Below are positions 1 to 4,451 of a stretch of DNA of 10,867 nt, one piece after another. Numbering within the stretch: the first letter of the stretch is position 1; each line of letters begins with the position of its first letter. A program made the translations under genes and the position numbers. The DNA is from Patescibacteria group bacterium (GTDB lineage Bacteria; Patescibacteriota; Minisyncoccia; Phycocordibacterales; UBA9973), in the NCBI GenBank assembly GCA_030916575.1, contig JAUPWJ010000043.1, forward strand, positions 1 to 10,867, written 5' to 3'. The notes beneath the pieces are model-generated. The model did not search any database, was not told the DNA's origin, and saw nothing but the letters and a program-made list of their open reading frames with translations.

Positions 1-428
1 AAACCAAAATTTGAAAAGAATTGTTTTTCGGAAATTAACTTCAGAGCTTGCTTGATGTAATCAAGTGTATTTTCGGGCAAAGCATCTATCGGAAACCAAT
101 TCAGGTCATCGCATTTATTTTCTTCATTATTCTTTGGTTCACCATTTAAATTTTTTGGCTCACAGAAAATATCAAAATATTCACGATCACCGGAATTCCG
201 ATGCATGATATGAACAATGGAAAAGTCCTCGGGCAATATATCAAGATTTACTTCTTCTTTCGCTTCACGAACCATAGCTTGCTCGGCAGTCTCATTGCCG
301 TCTATATGCCCTGCTGGCAAAGTATACATACCATCCATCCACCCTGTATTAAATCTTCTCAAGAGTAAGATTTTGTCTTCCTTTCTGGCAACCAAGTAAA
401 CCGCCGCATAAAAATTAAATTTAGACAT
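1..428 (-). CDS. Nudix hydrolase (C-terminus cut by window edge)
   Basis: The reverse strand reads from an ATG at 428 through position 1 without a stop, giving about 142 visible residues, so only a short C-terminal tail is likely missing. The protein begins MSKFNFYAAVYLVARKED and carries a Nudix box at about residues 41-63 (GHIDGNETAEQAMVREAKEE followed by VNL). This fits Gx5Ex7REUxEExGU except that the last Gly is Asn. The REAKEE helix supplies the metal-binding glutamates. Family knowledge: Nudix enzymes hydrolyse nucleoside diphosphates linked to another moiety (oxidised dNTPs, ADP-ribose, dinucleotides). The substrate cannot be read from the sequence. It is cytoplasmic, with no signal peptide. 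The start is supported by a TATTAT hexamer six bases upstream and no Shine-Dalgarno, suggesting a leaderless mRNA. It belongs to an ordinary Nudix family and is the left neighbour of the accessory stretch. Confidence 0.9.
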   Translation of the reverse strand, partial: MSKFNFYAAVYLVARKEDKILLLRRFNTGWMDGMYTLPAGHIDGNETAEQAMVREAKEEVNLDILPEDFSIVHIMHRNSGDREYFDIFCEPKNLNGEPKNNEENKCDDLNWFPIDALPENTLDYIKQALKLISEKQFFSNFG

Positions 429-434
429 AGTTCA

Positions 435-440
435 ATAATA
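435..440 (-). promoter_or_regulatory. -10 element of the Nudix gene (predicted leaderless)
   Basis: The reverse strand reads TGGTATTAT, then TGAACT, then ATG. TATTAT differs from TATAAT at one position and has a TGn extension. The six-base gap puts the expected transcription start at or next to the A of the ATG. No clear -35 was seen. Confidence 0.5.
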
Positions 441-451
441 CCATAATTATC

Positions 452-478
452 TTAGCCTAGATTGTTCCAATTTTGTGG
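452..478 (+). repeat. Dispersed repeat R0, copy without hairpin
   Basis: TTAGCCTAGATTGTTCC followed by TTTTGTGG matches the two arms of R1 (1381-1465), R2 and R3, but has only a few bases where the other copies hold a GC-rich hairpin. It has the same orientation as the other copies and sits between the Nudix start and the terminator of the next gene. Confidence 0.6.
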
Positions 479-482
479 GAAA

Positions 483-520
483 TAAAAAAGGATAGAGTAT
501 CTGGTGACACTCTATCCTTT
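483..520 (-). terminator. Rho-independent terminator of the 557-862 gene
   Basis: A 12-bp perfect stem (487-498 with 509-520; AAAGGATAGAGT on the plus strand) encloses a 10-base loop. On the reverse strand it runs into six T (488-483). It lies about 35 bases past the stop of the small membrane protein gene. The plus-strand side has only short T stretches. Confidence 0.85.
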
Positions 521-538
521 ATCTTAAAAACGGAACAC

Positions 539-560
539 ATCGTGATTACATCGTGATTAC
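539..560. repeat. 11-bp tandem duplication over a stop codon
   Basis: ATCGTGATTAC occurs twice head to tail (539-549, 550-560). The copy nearer the gene contains the TAA stop of the reverse-strand membrane protein gene, and the second supplies a spare TAATCACGATG just past it. It is probably a slippage duplication. Confidence 0.7.
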
Positions 561-862
561 CAAGGACTGCCAACAATGGCGTAAAACATCCCCATTACAG
601 CGAAGCAAAATGCCATCTGTCCAATGCTACCGAGAATAAAGTCTCTAGGCGGGTAAATGTTCCTGAAGCAACCAACGGCAGCTAACGCACAAACTACTGC
701 AAGCCCCATCATGAGCATACTATAGAAAATCTTGTCGACTATTGAGTCAACGATTTCTACACCTACTACAGAATATCCAGCCAGGCCGGCAATCATGTAA
801 TAGAGTACTGATAGTGTGCAAAACAGGAATACAATTCCAAACAATAAACGAAATACTTTCAT
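557..862 (-). CDS. Small three-helix membrane protein, function unknown
   Basis: This 101-residue protein is very hydrophobic, with three predicted membrane segments at about residues 5-27, 44-66 and 76-98. They are separated by a short loop (VVGVEIVDSIVDK) and a basic loop (CFRNIYPPRD). The first helix starts right at the N-terminus (MKVFRLLFG) and could act as a signal anchor. The Lys/Arg in the N-tail and the 67-74 loop suggest both face the cytoplasm. I do not recognise the family. It stands alone: a strong sigma-70 promoter lies about 115 bases upstream, and a good terminator follows. The leader between promoter and ATG has no Shine-Dalgarno but holds a terminator-like hairpin. The reading frame is convincing because the coding frame alone is hydrophobic with clean helix spacing and is framed by promoter and terminator. 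Confidence 0.75.
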   Translation of the reverse strand: MKVFRLLFGIVFLFCTLSVLYYMIAGLAGYSVVGVEIVDSIVDKIFYSMLMMGLAVVCALAAVGCFRNIYPPRDFILGSIGQMAFCFAVMGMFYAIVGSPW

Positions 863-881
863 GATTAATTAGTATTTATGG

Positions 882-943
882 TTAAAAAAATGAAGATTTA
901 TCAAAACAATCTTTTCCTTAAATTGCTTTAAAAAATCTTCATT
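882..943 (-). promoter_or_regulatory. Terminator-like hairpin in the leader of the membrane protein gene
   Basis: On the reverse strand AATGAAGATTT (943-933) pairs with AAATCTTCATT (899-889), 11 bp around a 33-base AT-rich loop, and the stem runs into seven T (890-884). It lies between the promoter (976-1004) and the ATG at 862, so it could act as an attenuator. The stem is AT-rich and the loop long, so it is a weak terminator by sequence. Confidence 0.45.
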
Positions 944-951
944 ACCAAGTA

Positions 952-980
952 TTGTCAAAATACCTATACCTTTATATTAT
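952..980 (+). promoter_or_regulatory. Sigma-70 promoter, plus strand (candidate small RNA)
   Basis: TTGTCA (952-957), 17 bases, TATTAT (975-980): one mismatch in each box with ideal spacing. Expected start is about 987. The -10 overlaps the -10 of the opposite-strand promoter, so the two form a bidirectional promoter around a shared TATTATA. Confidence 0.6.
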
Positions 981-1004
981 ATCACCTTTTGAACACAAAG
1001 TCAA
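976..1004 (-). promoter_or_regulatory. Sigma-70 promoter of the membrane protein gene
   Basis: On the reverse strand TTGACT (1004-999), 17 bases, TATAAT (981-976). The -10 is perfect, the -35 has one mismatch and the spacing is ideal. Expected start is near 969, giving a leader of about 105 bases to the ATG at 862. Confidence 0.8.
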
Positions 1005-1032
1005 GTTAAATACTCCCCGCCATGAGCCGCCG

Positions 1033-1058
1033 CCGGTAGATGAGGAGTTGATTTTAGT
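1033..1058 (+). repeat. Dispersed repeat S, copy 1
   Basis: These 26 bases match 2393-2418 at 22 positions, with the identical blocks AGGAGT and GATTTTAGT. They are preceded (1012-1025) by the ACTCCCCGCCATGA head that also begins R1 at 1381, so S and R elements share a head module. Confidence 0.55.
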
Positions 1059-1071
1059 GGAAAAATAGTAA

Positions 1072-1109
1072 GGGCTCGTAAGATTATTAATCCACGAGCC
1101 CATTTTTTT
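1072..1109 (+). terminator. Rho-independent terminator, plus strand
   Basis: GGGCTCGT (1072-1079) pairs with ACGAGCCC (1094-1101), an 8-bp GC-rich stem with a 14-base loop, followed by A and seven T (1103-1109). It has no upstream protein gene on the plus strand, which is why the region is called as a small RNA. Confidence 0.8.
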
Positions 1110-1380
1110 CTTGATACGAGCAAATGTTATTTTAATTGCTTAATAAATATTTCCCTGACATACTCTTTTGCATGAACGGGTCTCGATACTTACAAACAAA
1201 ATGCTTGGGGAACCTTATGAAAGGAAAAAAGTTTTCATAACTTAAGATTGTCTGGCAAGCTAAACATGAATCACCTAGTATTATTTCATCCTTTCGGAAT
1301 CATCAGGAGAAACGCTCATTTCTCTATAAACTAGGGCTGATACAAAATCTTACCATTAAAAAACTTATTTGTCAATAAAA
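1110..1380. other. Intergenic region without a recognised gene
   Basis: No reading frame of convincing length and no tRNA-like fold was seen on either strand. The one structure noted is an inverted repeat TTATGAAA (1215-1222) and TTTCATAA (1233-1240) with a 10-base loop. It lacks a T-run on either side and is not a clear terminator. Confidence 0.5.
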
Positions 1381-1465
1381 ACTCCCCGCCATGAATCCCT
1401 TGGCCTAGATTGTTCCGCCTGCCTGCGCAGGCAGGTCTTTGTGGTAATGAGTGTGTTTCTTTTTT
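1381..1465 (+). repeat. Dispersed repeat R1 with perfect 18-bp palindrome
   Basis: The order is head ACTCCCCGCCATGAATCCC, arm TTGGCCTAGATTGTTCCG, perfect palindrome at 1418-1435 (half-site CCTGCCTGC), arm TCTTTGTGGTAATGAGTGTG, then a T-run. The same order occurs at 2983-3080 (R3) and, shortened, at 1978-2038 (R2) and 452-478 (R0). It ends 16 bases from the stop of the NADAR gene on the opposite strand. Confidence 0.85.
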
Positions 1466-1481
1466 GTAAGGACGGTTCTGC

Positions 1482-1946
1482 TTAATTTCTTATTTTCATC
1501 CAAATATTTCCTAGCATACTTTTTCCATCTTTATTTGGTCCTATCCCCCAAAAATTATCAACTGGTGAATTTTCTATTATTCTTCTTTCCCCCGTTCTTC
1601 TAAGTGCATCTTTAACATCTTCATGTTGCTCAAGTTTTGCTCTCAATATTTCTTCCATTACGATAAGTTTTTTCTCTGACCAATCACTCGGTTGTTTACT
1701 TTTATTTGCACGTGAAATTTGAAAAACTTGATAAGGGCTTTTTGCATGCAAGATACTTTCTGCTATATCTCTATCCACTTCAGAAAGTTTTTTCCATTGG
1801 TATGCGTGTTCAGAAGTTGGAAAATCTATATTCCAAATACGGACTTGATGTGGAGACCAGTTATTAAGTGGCTCAAATGGTACAGTAAAAAAATATATTT
1901 CTTCATTTGTCTCTTTATTTAGTCCTTCGCTTGAATCTGGGTACAT
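1482..1946 (-). CDS. NADAR-domain (YbiA/RibX-like) N-glycosidase
   Basis: The 154 residues cover one complete NADAR domain, the usual length for YbiA-like proteins. Visible signature blocks are PFEPLNNWSP (23-32), FPTSEHAYQWKK (42-53), the helix LRAKLEQHEDVKDALRRTG (101-119), and SPVDNFWGIGPNKDGKSMLG (127-146) ending LMxIR-like in IWMKIR. The EHAYQ glutamate and the D-x-F-W-G block are the expected active-site elements. Family knowledge: YbiA cleaves the N-glycosidic bond of phosphoribosylated riboflavin intermediates, and related NADAR proteins act on ADP-ribose-type substrates, including reversal of ADP-ribosylation. The substrate here is undecided; no riboflavin gene or DarT-like toxin is visible. 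It is cytoplasmic. The first 20 residues are not part of the conserved core, but the start at 1946 is supported by a TATAAT six bases upstream. The gene lies between direct repeats R1 and R2, like a cassette. Confidence 0.88.
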   Translation of the reverse strand: MYPDSSEGLNKETNEEIYFFTVPFEPLNNWSPHQVRIWNIDFPTSEHAYQWKKLSEVDRDIAESILHAKSPYQVFQISRANKSKQPSDWSEKKLIVMEEILRAKLEQHEDVKDALRRTGERRIIENSPVDNFWGIGPNKDGKSMLGNIWMKIRN

Positions 1947-1952
1947 TTTTAG

Positions 1953-1958
1953 ATTATA
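1953..1958 (-). promoter_or_regulatory. -10 element of the NADAR gene (predicted leaderless)
   Basis: The reverse strand reads TATAAT, CTAAAA, ATG: a perfect -10 with a six-base gap to the start codon, so transcription should begin at the ATG. The -35 region (about 1976-1981) has no good match and falls on the edge of repeat R2. Confidence 0.6.
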
Positions 1959-1977
1959 ACACTCTTCTCTATTTGAA

Positions 1978-2038
1978 CCAGATTGTTCCGCCTGTCTGCG
2001 CCCTGCCTGCGCAGACAGGAGGCAGGTCTTTGTGGTAA
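1978..2038 (+). repeat. Dispersed repeat R2 with nested double hairpin
   Basis: It shares the arms CAGATTGTTCCG and GGTCTTTGTGGTAA with R1 and R3. Its core differs: CCTGTCTGCGC (1991-2001) pairs with GCGCAGACAGG (2009-2019) over an 11-bp stem. The seven-base loop CCTGCCT (2002-2008) is complementary to the next seven bases AGGCAGG (2020-2026). The two pairings are mutually exclusive or would form a pseudoknot. The copy lacks the ACTCCCC head. Confidence 0.8.
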
Positions 2039-2042
2039 AAAT

Positions 2043-2169
2043 AAAAGAGGCCTTGGAAAATTATTCCCAAGGCTCTCGGTTGCAGGGCACGGCATTGGCC
2101 CTAATTTGGCCGCGATATTTTGGAAAATATCAAAAATAGATATTCCCAAACTGCTGGGCGGCTCTTTTT
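2043..2169 (+). other. Highly self-complementary non-coding block (possible structured RNA)
   Basis: The block has a closing stem AAAAGAG-CC (2043-2052) with GGCTCTTTT (2160-2168, one bulged G). Inside are GCCTTGG with CCAAGGC (2050-2056, 2066-2072 region) and AGGGC with GCCCT (2084-2102 region). GATATTTT-GG-AAAATATC (2114-2131) can instead pair its second half with GATATT (2139-2144). The closing stem ends in five T, as a terminator would. No convincing reading frame covers it; the frames present are short and translate repeat sequence. No promoter was identified. A folded RNA is an inference; a decayed mobile element would look similar. Confidence 0.35.
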
Positions 2170-2471
2170 AGGAGAGAAGTAAAGATAAAAAAGATTTCCT
2201 TACATTTTCTTTGGCCAAATTGAGTTTTCTTAGTCTCCTTTTTCTAAAAAAAACTCGAAAATATAAGTGAGACGCAAAATTTATTTTGCCTTCTTTTCTG
2301 TTTGCGTCAGCAAAAATAGAAGGCTTTCAATTAGAACCTATCACACTATAAGTTCTTTGTCAAGCGTATTCATCCCTACTATGCAGACCCGGCCGGGAAA
2401 GGAGGAGTGGATTTTAGTATTTCAAAAATGTGGGGGGTTTGTTTTTTCGCAAGGATGATTTTTGGAAGTTA
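2170..2471. other. Non-coding region with crossing inverted repeats and repeat S copy 2
   Basis: No gene was seen. GACGCAAA (2271-2278) pairs with TTTGCGTC (2301-2308), while GCCTTCT (2288-2294) pairs with AGAAGGC (2318-2324). The two pairings interlock (A-B-A-B), so the RNA could form a pseudoknot or switch between folds. A CCCGGCCGGG palindrome lies at 2388-2397 and leads into repeat S copy 2. The region ends at the promoter of the 2541-2855 gene. Confidence 0.45.
2393..2418 (+). repeat. Dispersed repeat S, copy 2
   Basis: It matches 1033-1058 at 22 of 26 positions in the same orientation. No terminator hairpin follows this copy, unlike copy 1. Confidence 0.5.
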
Positions 2472-2500
2472 TTGACTTTTATCTTAAAATATGGTAATAT
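2472..2500 (+). promoter_or_regulatory. Sigma-70 promoter of the dsRBD gene
   Basis: TTGACT (2472-2477), 17 bases, TAATAT (2495-2500), with a TGG just before the -10 that fits an extended -10. Expected start is near 2507, giving a leader of about 34 bases that is almost pure U/A and carries no Shine-Dalgarno. Confidence 0.8.
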
Positions 2501-2540
2501 CTCTTTGAGTTTTTATTTTTTCACTTTAATCGTTCTTTTT

Positions 2541-2855
2541 ATGAAAACAAGTATTCAGGCTCAAATTATTGAGCTTTTCGGTCAATTAAGCCAGACCGAA
2601 CAGATTGAAATCTTGAAAAAGATGAGTGCAAACTCCTCTAATTCAATTTCAATTAGTGAATTTGCACAGAAGGTGCAACACTATTACGGCACAAACATCG
2701 AGTTCAGTGAGGCTCAAACCTCCGGACCTGATCACATGCCAGTAGTGACTATTGATTTGTTTGTCCCGTACGGAAAATTTTCCGGAAAGGGTAGCAATCA
2801 AAAAATTGCTAAAGCAAATGCCATAGCAAAGGCAGATGCTAAGTGGCCGAATTAA
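2541..2855 (+). CDS. Stand-alone double-stranded-RNA-binding-domain protein
   Basis: The 104-residue protein has an N-terminal helical part (about 3-29, QIIELFGQLSQTEQIEILKK) and a dsRBD-like domain at about 38-100. The domain order fits: helix 1 EFAQKVQHYYG (40-50), the conserved loop GPDH (62-65), strands VVTIDLFVPYG (68-78), then SGKGSNQKIAKANAIAKA (81-98). The last matches the dsRBD signature GxGxSKKxAKxxAAxxAL, with Gln in place of the first Lys of the KKxAK basic cluster. Family knowledge: in bacteria this domain is usually the C-terminus of RNase III. Here no nuclease domain is attached, so it probably binds structured RNA as a chaperone, protector or competitor. The start at 2541 is chosen because it lies 34 bases after a strong promoter; the frame stays open upstream through the promoter but shows no domain there. 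A terminator follows, so it is monocistronic. Confidence 0.8.
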   Translation: MKTSIQAQIIELFGQLSQTEQIEILKKMSANSSNSISISEFAQKVQHYYGTNIEFSEAQTSGPDHMPVVTIDLFVPYGKFSGKGSNQKIAKANAIAKADAKWPN

Positions 2856-2943
2856 TTTTCGGTTTAGTAATTTTTAACAAGAACGATATGCAAATTATGC
2901 TGCGGAAAAGACCTCTGTTTTGAGAAGTTACAACCGCCAAAGT

Positions 2944-2971
2944 AAATGCCACTAACCATGTGGCATTTTTT
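2944..2971 (+). terminator. Rho-independent terminator of the dsRBD gene
   Basis: AAATGCCAC (2944-2952), loop TAACCAT, GTGGCATTT (2960-2968): a 9-bp perfect stem running into six T (2966-2971). It lies about 90 bases after the stop, with no gene between. Confidence 0.88.
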
Positions 2972-2982
2972 ATTAATATCCA

Positions 2983-3080
2983 ACTCCCCTGCCATAAATC
3001 CCTTGGCCCAGATTGTTCCGCCCGCCTTGCCTGACGCAAGTCGAGGCAGGTCTTTGTGGTAATGAGTGTGTTTCTTTTTT
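2983..3080 (+). repeat. Dispersed repeat R3 with GNRA-type hairpin core
   Basis: Head ACTCCCCTGCCATAAATCCC, arm TTGGCCCAGATTGTTCCG and arm TCTTTGTGGTAATGAGTGTG are near-identical to R1. The core is different: TGCCTGAC, GCAA, GTC-G-AGGCA (about 3029-3048), an 8-bp stem with one bulged G and a GCAA tetraloop. Core sequence changes while pairing is kept. It ends 9 bases from the stop of the HEPN-like gene on the opposite strand. Confidence 0.85.
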
Positions 3081-3089
3081 AAAATTTTT

Positions 3090-3734
3090 TTAGTGGGCAT
3101 TGGTTTTAATTACACCTAACTCTCGTGCTTCATTTAGGGTTAATTTTGGTTCAACAATATTTTCCATGGGAAAGTGTTGTTCCCAAGGTAGTTGAAAATC
3201 TTTCACAAACTCATGATACTCTTTTCTTCTTGGATATTTAGATATCATGGTGTTAATTGTCTTTTCTAATACTTTTTCAGAAAGTATTTTAGATTTTTCA
3301 TCAAATATATTTGACTCATCTACCTCTTTAGGCTTTTTCCAGTCATGGCCTTGTATGTGAATTCTGTTTCTTTTTTTTCTTAAAGAATTCATAGCATTGT
3401 AGAATTCTGTATTTTTCATATCAAAAAAATCATACTTTTCCGCTTGAACTATATAATGTGCAAACTTATCAAGTTTTTTACTTCTAAGAACATCTAAAAT
3501 TTCTTCAAATAACTTCTCAGTCTTGTTTGCTTTTCTTATTCTATTTTCGATAAAATCATAAAGAATTGCTTCTGTTATTGAAGTATTGATAATTATTATA
3601 GATTTAATAAGTAATTTCCCATCAGGCATATTATTATAAGCATCATATAAAACTTTTAATATAGATAAATTAAAGTTTATATTATCTCCTATTTTAAAAA
3701 TATCTATAAAATTAGCTGGTTTTGAAAAGGCCAT
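3090..3734 (-). CDS. HEPN-like all-alpha protein
   Basis: The 214 residues look almost entirely helical, with no membrane segment or signal peptide. A segment around 112-126 (YNAMNSLRKKRNRIH) resembles the catalytic helix of HEPN proteins. R119 and H126 fit Rx4-6H, and an RN pair (122-123) sits just before it as in many HEPN families, preceded by a helix with a conserved-looking FYNAMNSL. Family knowledge: HEPN proteins are often metal-independent RNases in toxin-antitoxin and anti-phage systems, though many act as nucleotide-binding partners. The assignment is by motif only. Its neighbour upstream on the same strand, 33 bases away, is a membrane protein, so the two may be one module. A TATAAT six bases before the ATG suggests its own leaderless transcript. 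The Lys/Ile/Asn-rich composition is more AT-rich than dnaK, consistent with an accessory origin. Confidence 0.5.
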   Translation of the reverse strand: MAFSKPANFIDIFKIGDNINFNLSILKVLYDAYNNMPDGKLLIKSIIIINTSITEAILYDFIENRIRKANKTEKLFEEILDVLRSKKLDKFAHYIVQAEKYDFFDMKNTEFYNAMNSLRKKRNRIHIQGHDWKKPKEVDESNIFDEKSKILSEKVLEKTINTMISKYPRRKEYHEFVKDFQLPWEQHFPMENIVEPKLTLNEARELGVIKTNAH

Positions 3735-3740
3735 TTTAAA

Positions 3741-3746
3741 ATTATA
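3741..3746 (-). promoter_or_regulatory. -10 element of the HEPN-like gene (predicted leaderless)
   Basis: The reverse strand reads TATAAT, TTTAAA, ATG, the same six-base gap as at the NADAR and 7172 genes. It lies in the 33-base gap after the membrane protein gene and lacks a recognisable -35, so co-transcription with the upstream gene is equally possible. Confidence 0.5.
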
Positions 3747-3767
3747 TATACCAATCAGTAATTTACT

Positions 3768-4385
3768 CTAATTAATAAGTTTTGTCATAACAACTGCTAT
3801 AACAGCCCCGATTACAGCACCAATTATTTGATTCGCTATATTTTCTTTATTTCGGTGAAAAAAATTTTCTTTTTTATTCTTGAAATAATCTAAGTTTGTT
3901 TTGGAGTTTTTATAGAAAAAAATGTAATACCAAACACAGAAACATGATAAAAGCTGACCAAAAGTAAATATCCCTAATGTTATTTTGTCCTTAAAAATTT
4001 CAGCCCTAAAAAAAATAATAAAAATGCAAATCAGCTGAAAAAAGTAATTTATTTTACTTAAATAATAGCGTGATAAATTTTCTCTTTTTTTAATTATAGA
4101 ATTTATTTTGGAAACTGCTCCTAATGTTAATAGGTCATCACTAGAGTTAGTTAAGTAAGACCTCCATTCATTAAATCTAATAACAAGTGGTGGCGCATAG
4201 AAATTAAAGTCTTTTGTTATTTTATCAACAGGGATTTCTTTTATATCTTCAGTTTCAAAATCACTACCTGAAATTCTTAGATAACTTGGATTTAATGTTT
4301 TAATAACGTCCTGTATTTGTTCTAAATCTTCTCTGTATAGTTCAGGACAGTAATATTTCTTGTCATAGTTATATATCTTTTTCAT
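3768..4385 (-). CDS. Unknown membrane protein with cytoplasmic N-terminal domain
   Basis: The 205 residues start with a soluble domain of about 110 residues. It includes a helix (EDLEQIQDVIKTLN, 19-32), a strand-like YLRIS, an acidic SDFETEDIKEIP (41-52) and VIRFNEWRSYL (68-78). Three predicted membrane segments follow at about 113-127, 135-157 and 185-202, with a basic stretch (KNSKTNLDYFKNKKENFFHR, 159-178) before the last one. The last segment (IIGAVIGAVIAVVM) is small-residue-rich and ends four residues from the C-terminus. I recognise no named family. A soluble sensor-like domain joined to a few helices, next to a HEPN-like protein, is a layout seen in some conflict systems, but that is inference. 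It probably forms a two-gene unit with 3090-3734. The start is supported by a promoter ending seven bases upstream. Confidence 0.65.
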   Translation of the reverse strand: MKKIYNYDKKYYCPELYREDLEQIQDVIKTLNPSYLRISGSDFETEDIKEIPVDKITKDFNFYAPPLVIRFNEWRSYLTNSSDDLLTLGAVSKINSIIKKRENLSRYYLSKINYFFQLICIFIIFFRAEIFKDKITLGIFTFGQLLSCFCVWYYIFFYKNSKTNLDYFKNKKENFFHRNKENIANQIIGAVIGAVIAVVMTKLIN

Positions 4386-4392
4386 TAATTTT

Positions 4393-4420
4393 ATATTACT
4401 CTTTATTGTCTATTAATCAA
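4393..4420 (-). promoter_or_regulatory. Promoter of the membrane protein/HEPN-like unit
   Basis: On the reverse strand TTGATT (4420-4415), 16 bases, TAATAT (4398-4393), then seven bases to the ATG at 4385. Transcription would start at about the ATG, again predicting a leaderless mRNA. A TATAAA in the overlapping register is an alternative -10. Confidence 0.55.
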
Positions 4421-4422
4421 CT

Positions 4423-4448
4423 AAAAAGCCCTCAAATGAGGGCTTTTT
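4423..4448 (-). terminator. Bidirectional terminator after dnaK
   Basis: AAAAAGCCCTC (4423-4433), loop AAAT, GAGGGCTTTTT (4438-4448): an 11-bp perfect stem flanked by A5 and T5, so it can work both ways. It starts three bases after the dnaK stop on the reverse strand and separates dnaK from the promoter at 4393-4420. Confidence 0.93.
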
Positions 4449-4451
4449 GAA

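Larger units (their letters stand above)
987..1109 (+). ncRNA. Candidate small non-coding RNA, about 120 nt
   Basis: A promoter with ideal spacing (952-980) and an intrinsic terminator (1072-1109) on the same strand bracket a stretch with no usable reading frame. The only ATG-started frames are four codons (1022) and three codons (1041). The transcript would be about 120 nt, with an unstructured 5' part containing the head ACTCCCCGCCATGA shared with R1, then repeat S1 (1033-1058), then the terminator hairpin. GTGGA (1057-1061) can also pair with TCCAC (1091-1095), competing with the terminator stem, so two folds are possible. It matches no RNA family known to me. A decayed gene remnant is the main alternative. 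Confidence 0.4.

Noticed and set aside
217..399. 60-codon plus-strand frame opposite the Nudix gene
   Set aside because: It is explained as the complement of the Nudix box region.
1110..1380. tRNA or other known RNA gene
   Set aside because: No acceptor stem with a T-loop consensus or cloverleaf arrangement could be made on either strand.
1381..1465. R1 as a canonical integron attC site or a simple terminator
   Set aside because: It has no RYYYAAC/GTTRRRY pair at the arms, and the T-run lies about 25 bases from the hairpin, too far for intrinsic termination.
1949..2171. Overlapping frames of 62-66 codons on both strands
   Set aside because: They translate repeat R2 and the hairpin block, have no promoter, and show no protein-like composition.
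2267..2458. 63-codon plus-strand frame
   Set aside because: It runs over the crossing inverted repeats and repeat S and shows no domain or start signal.
2839..3100. Minus-strand frames of 66 and 78 codons
   Set aside because: They read backwards through the dsRBD terminator and repeat R3; composition and position indicate chance frames.
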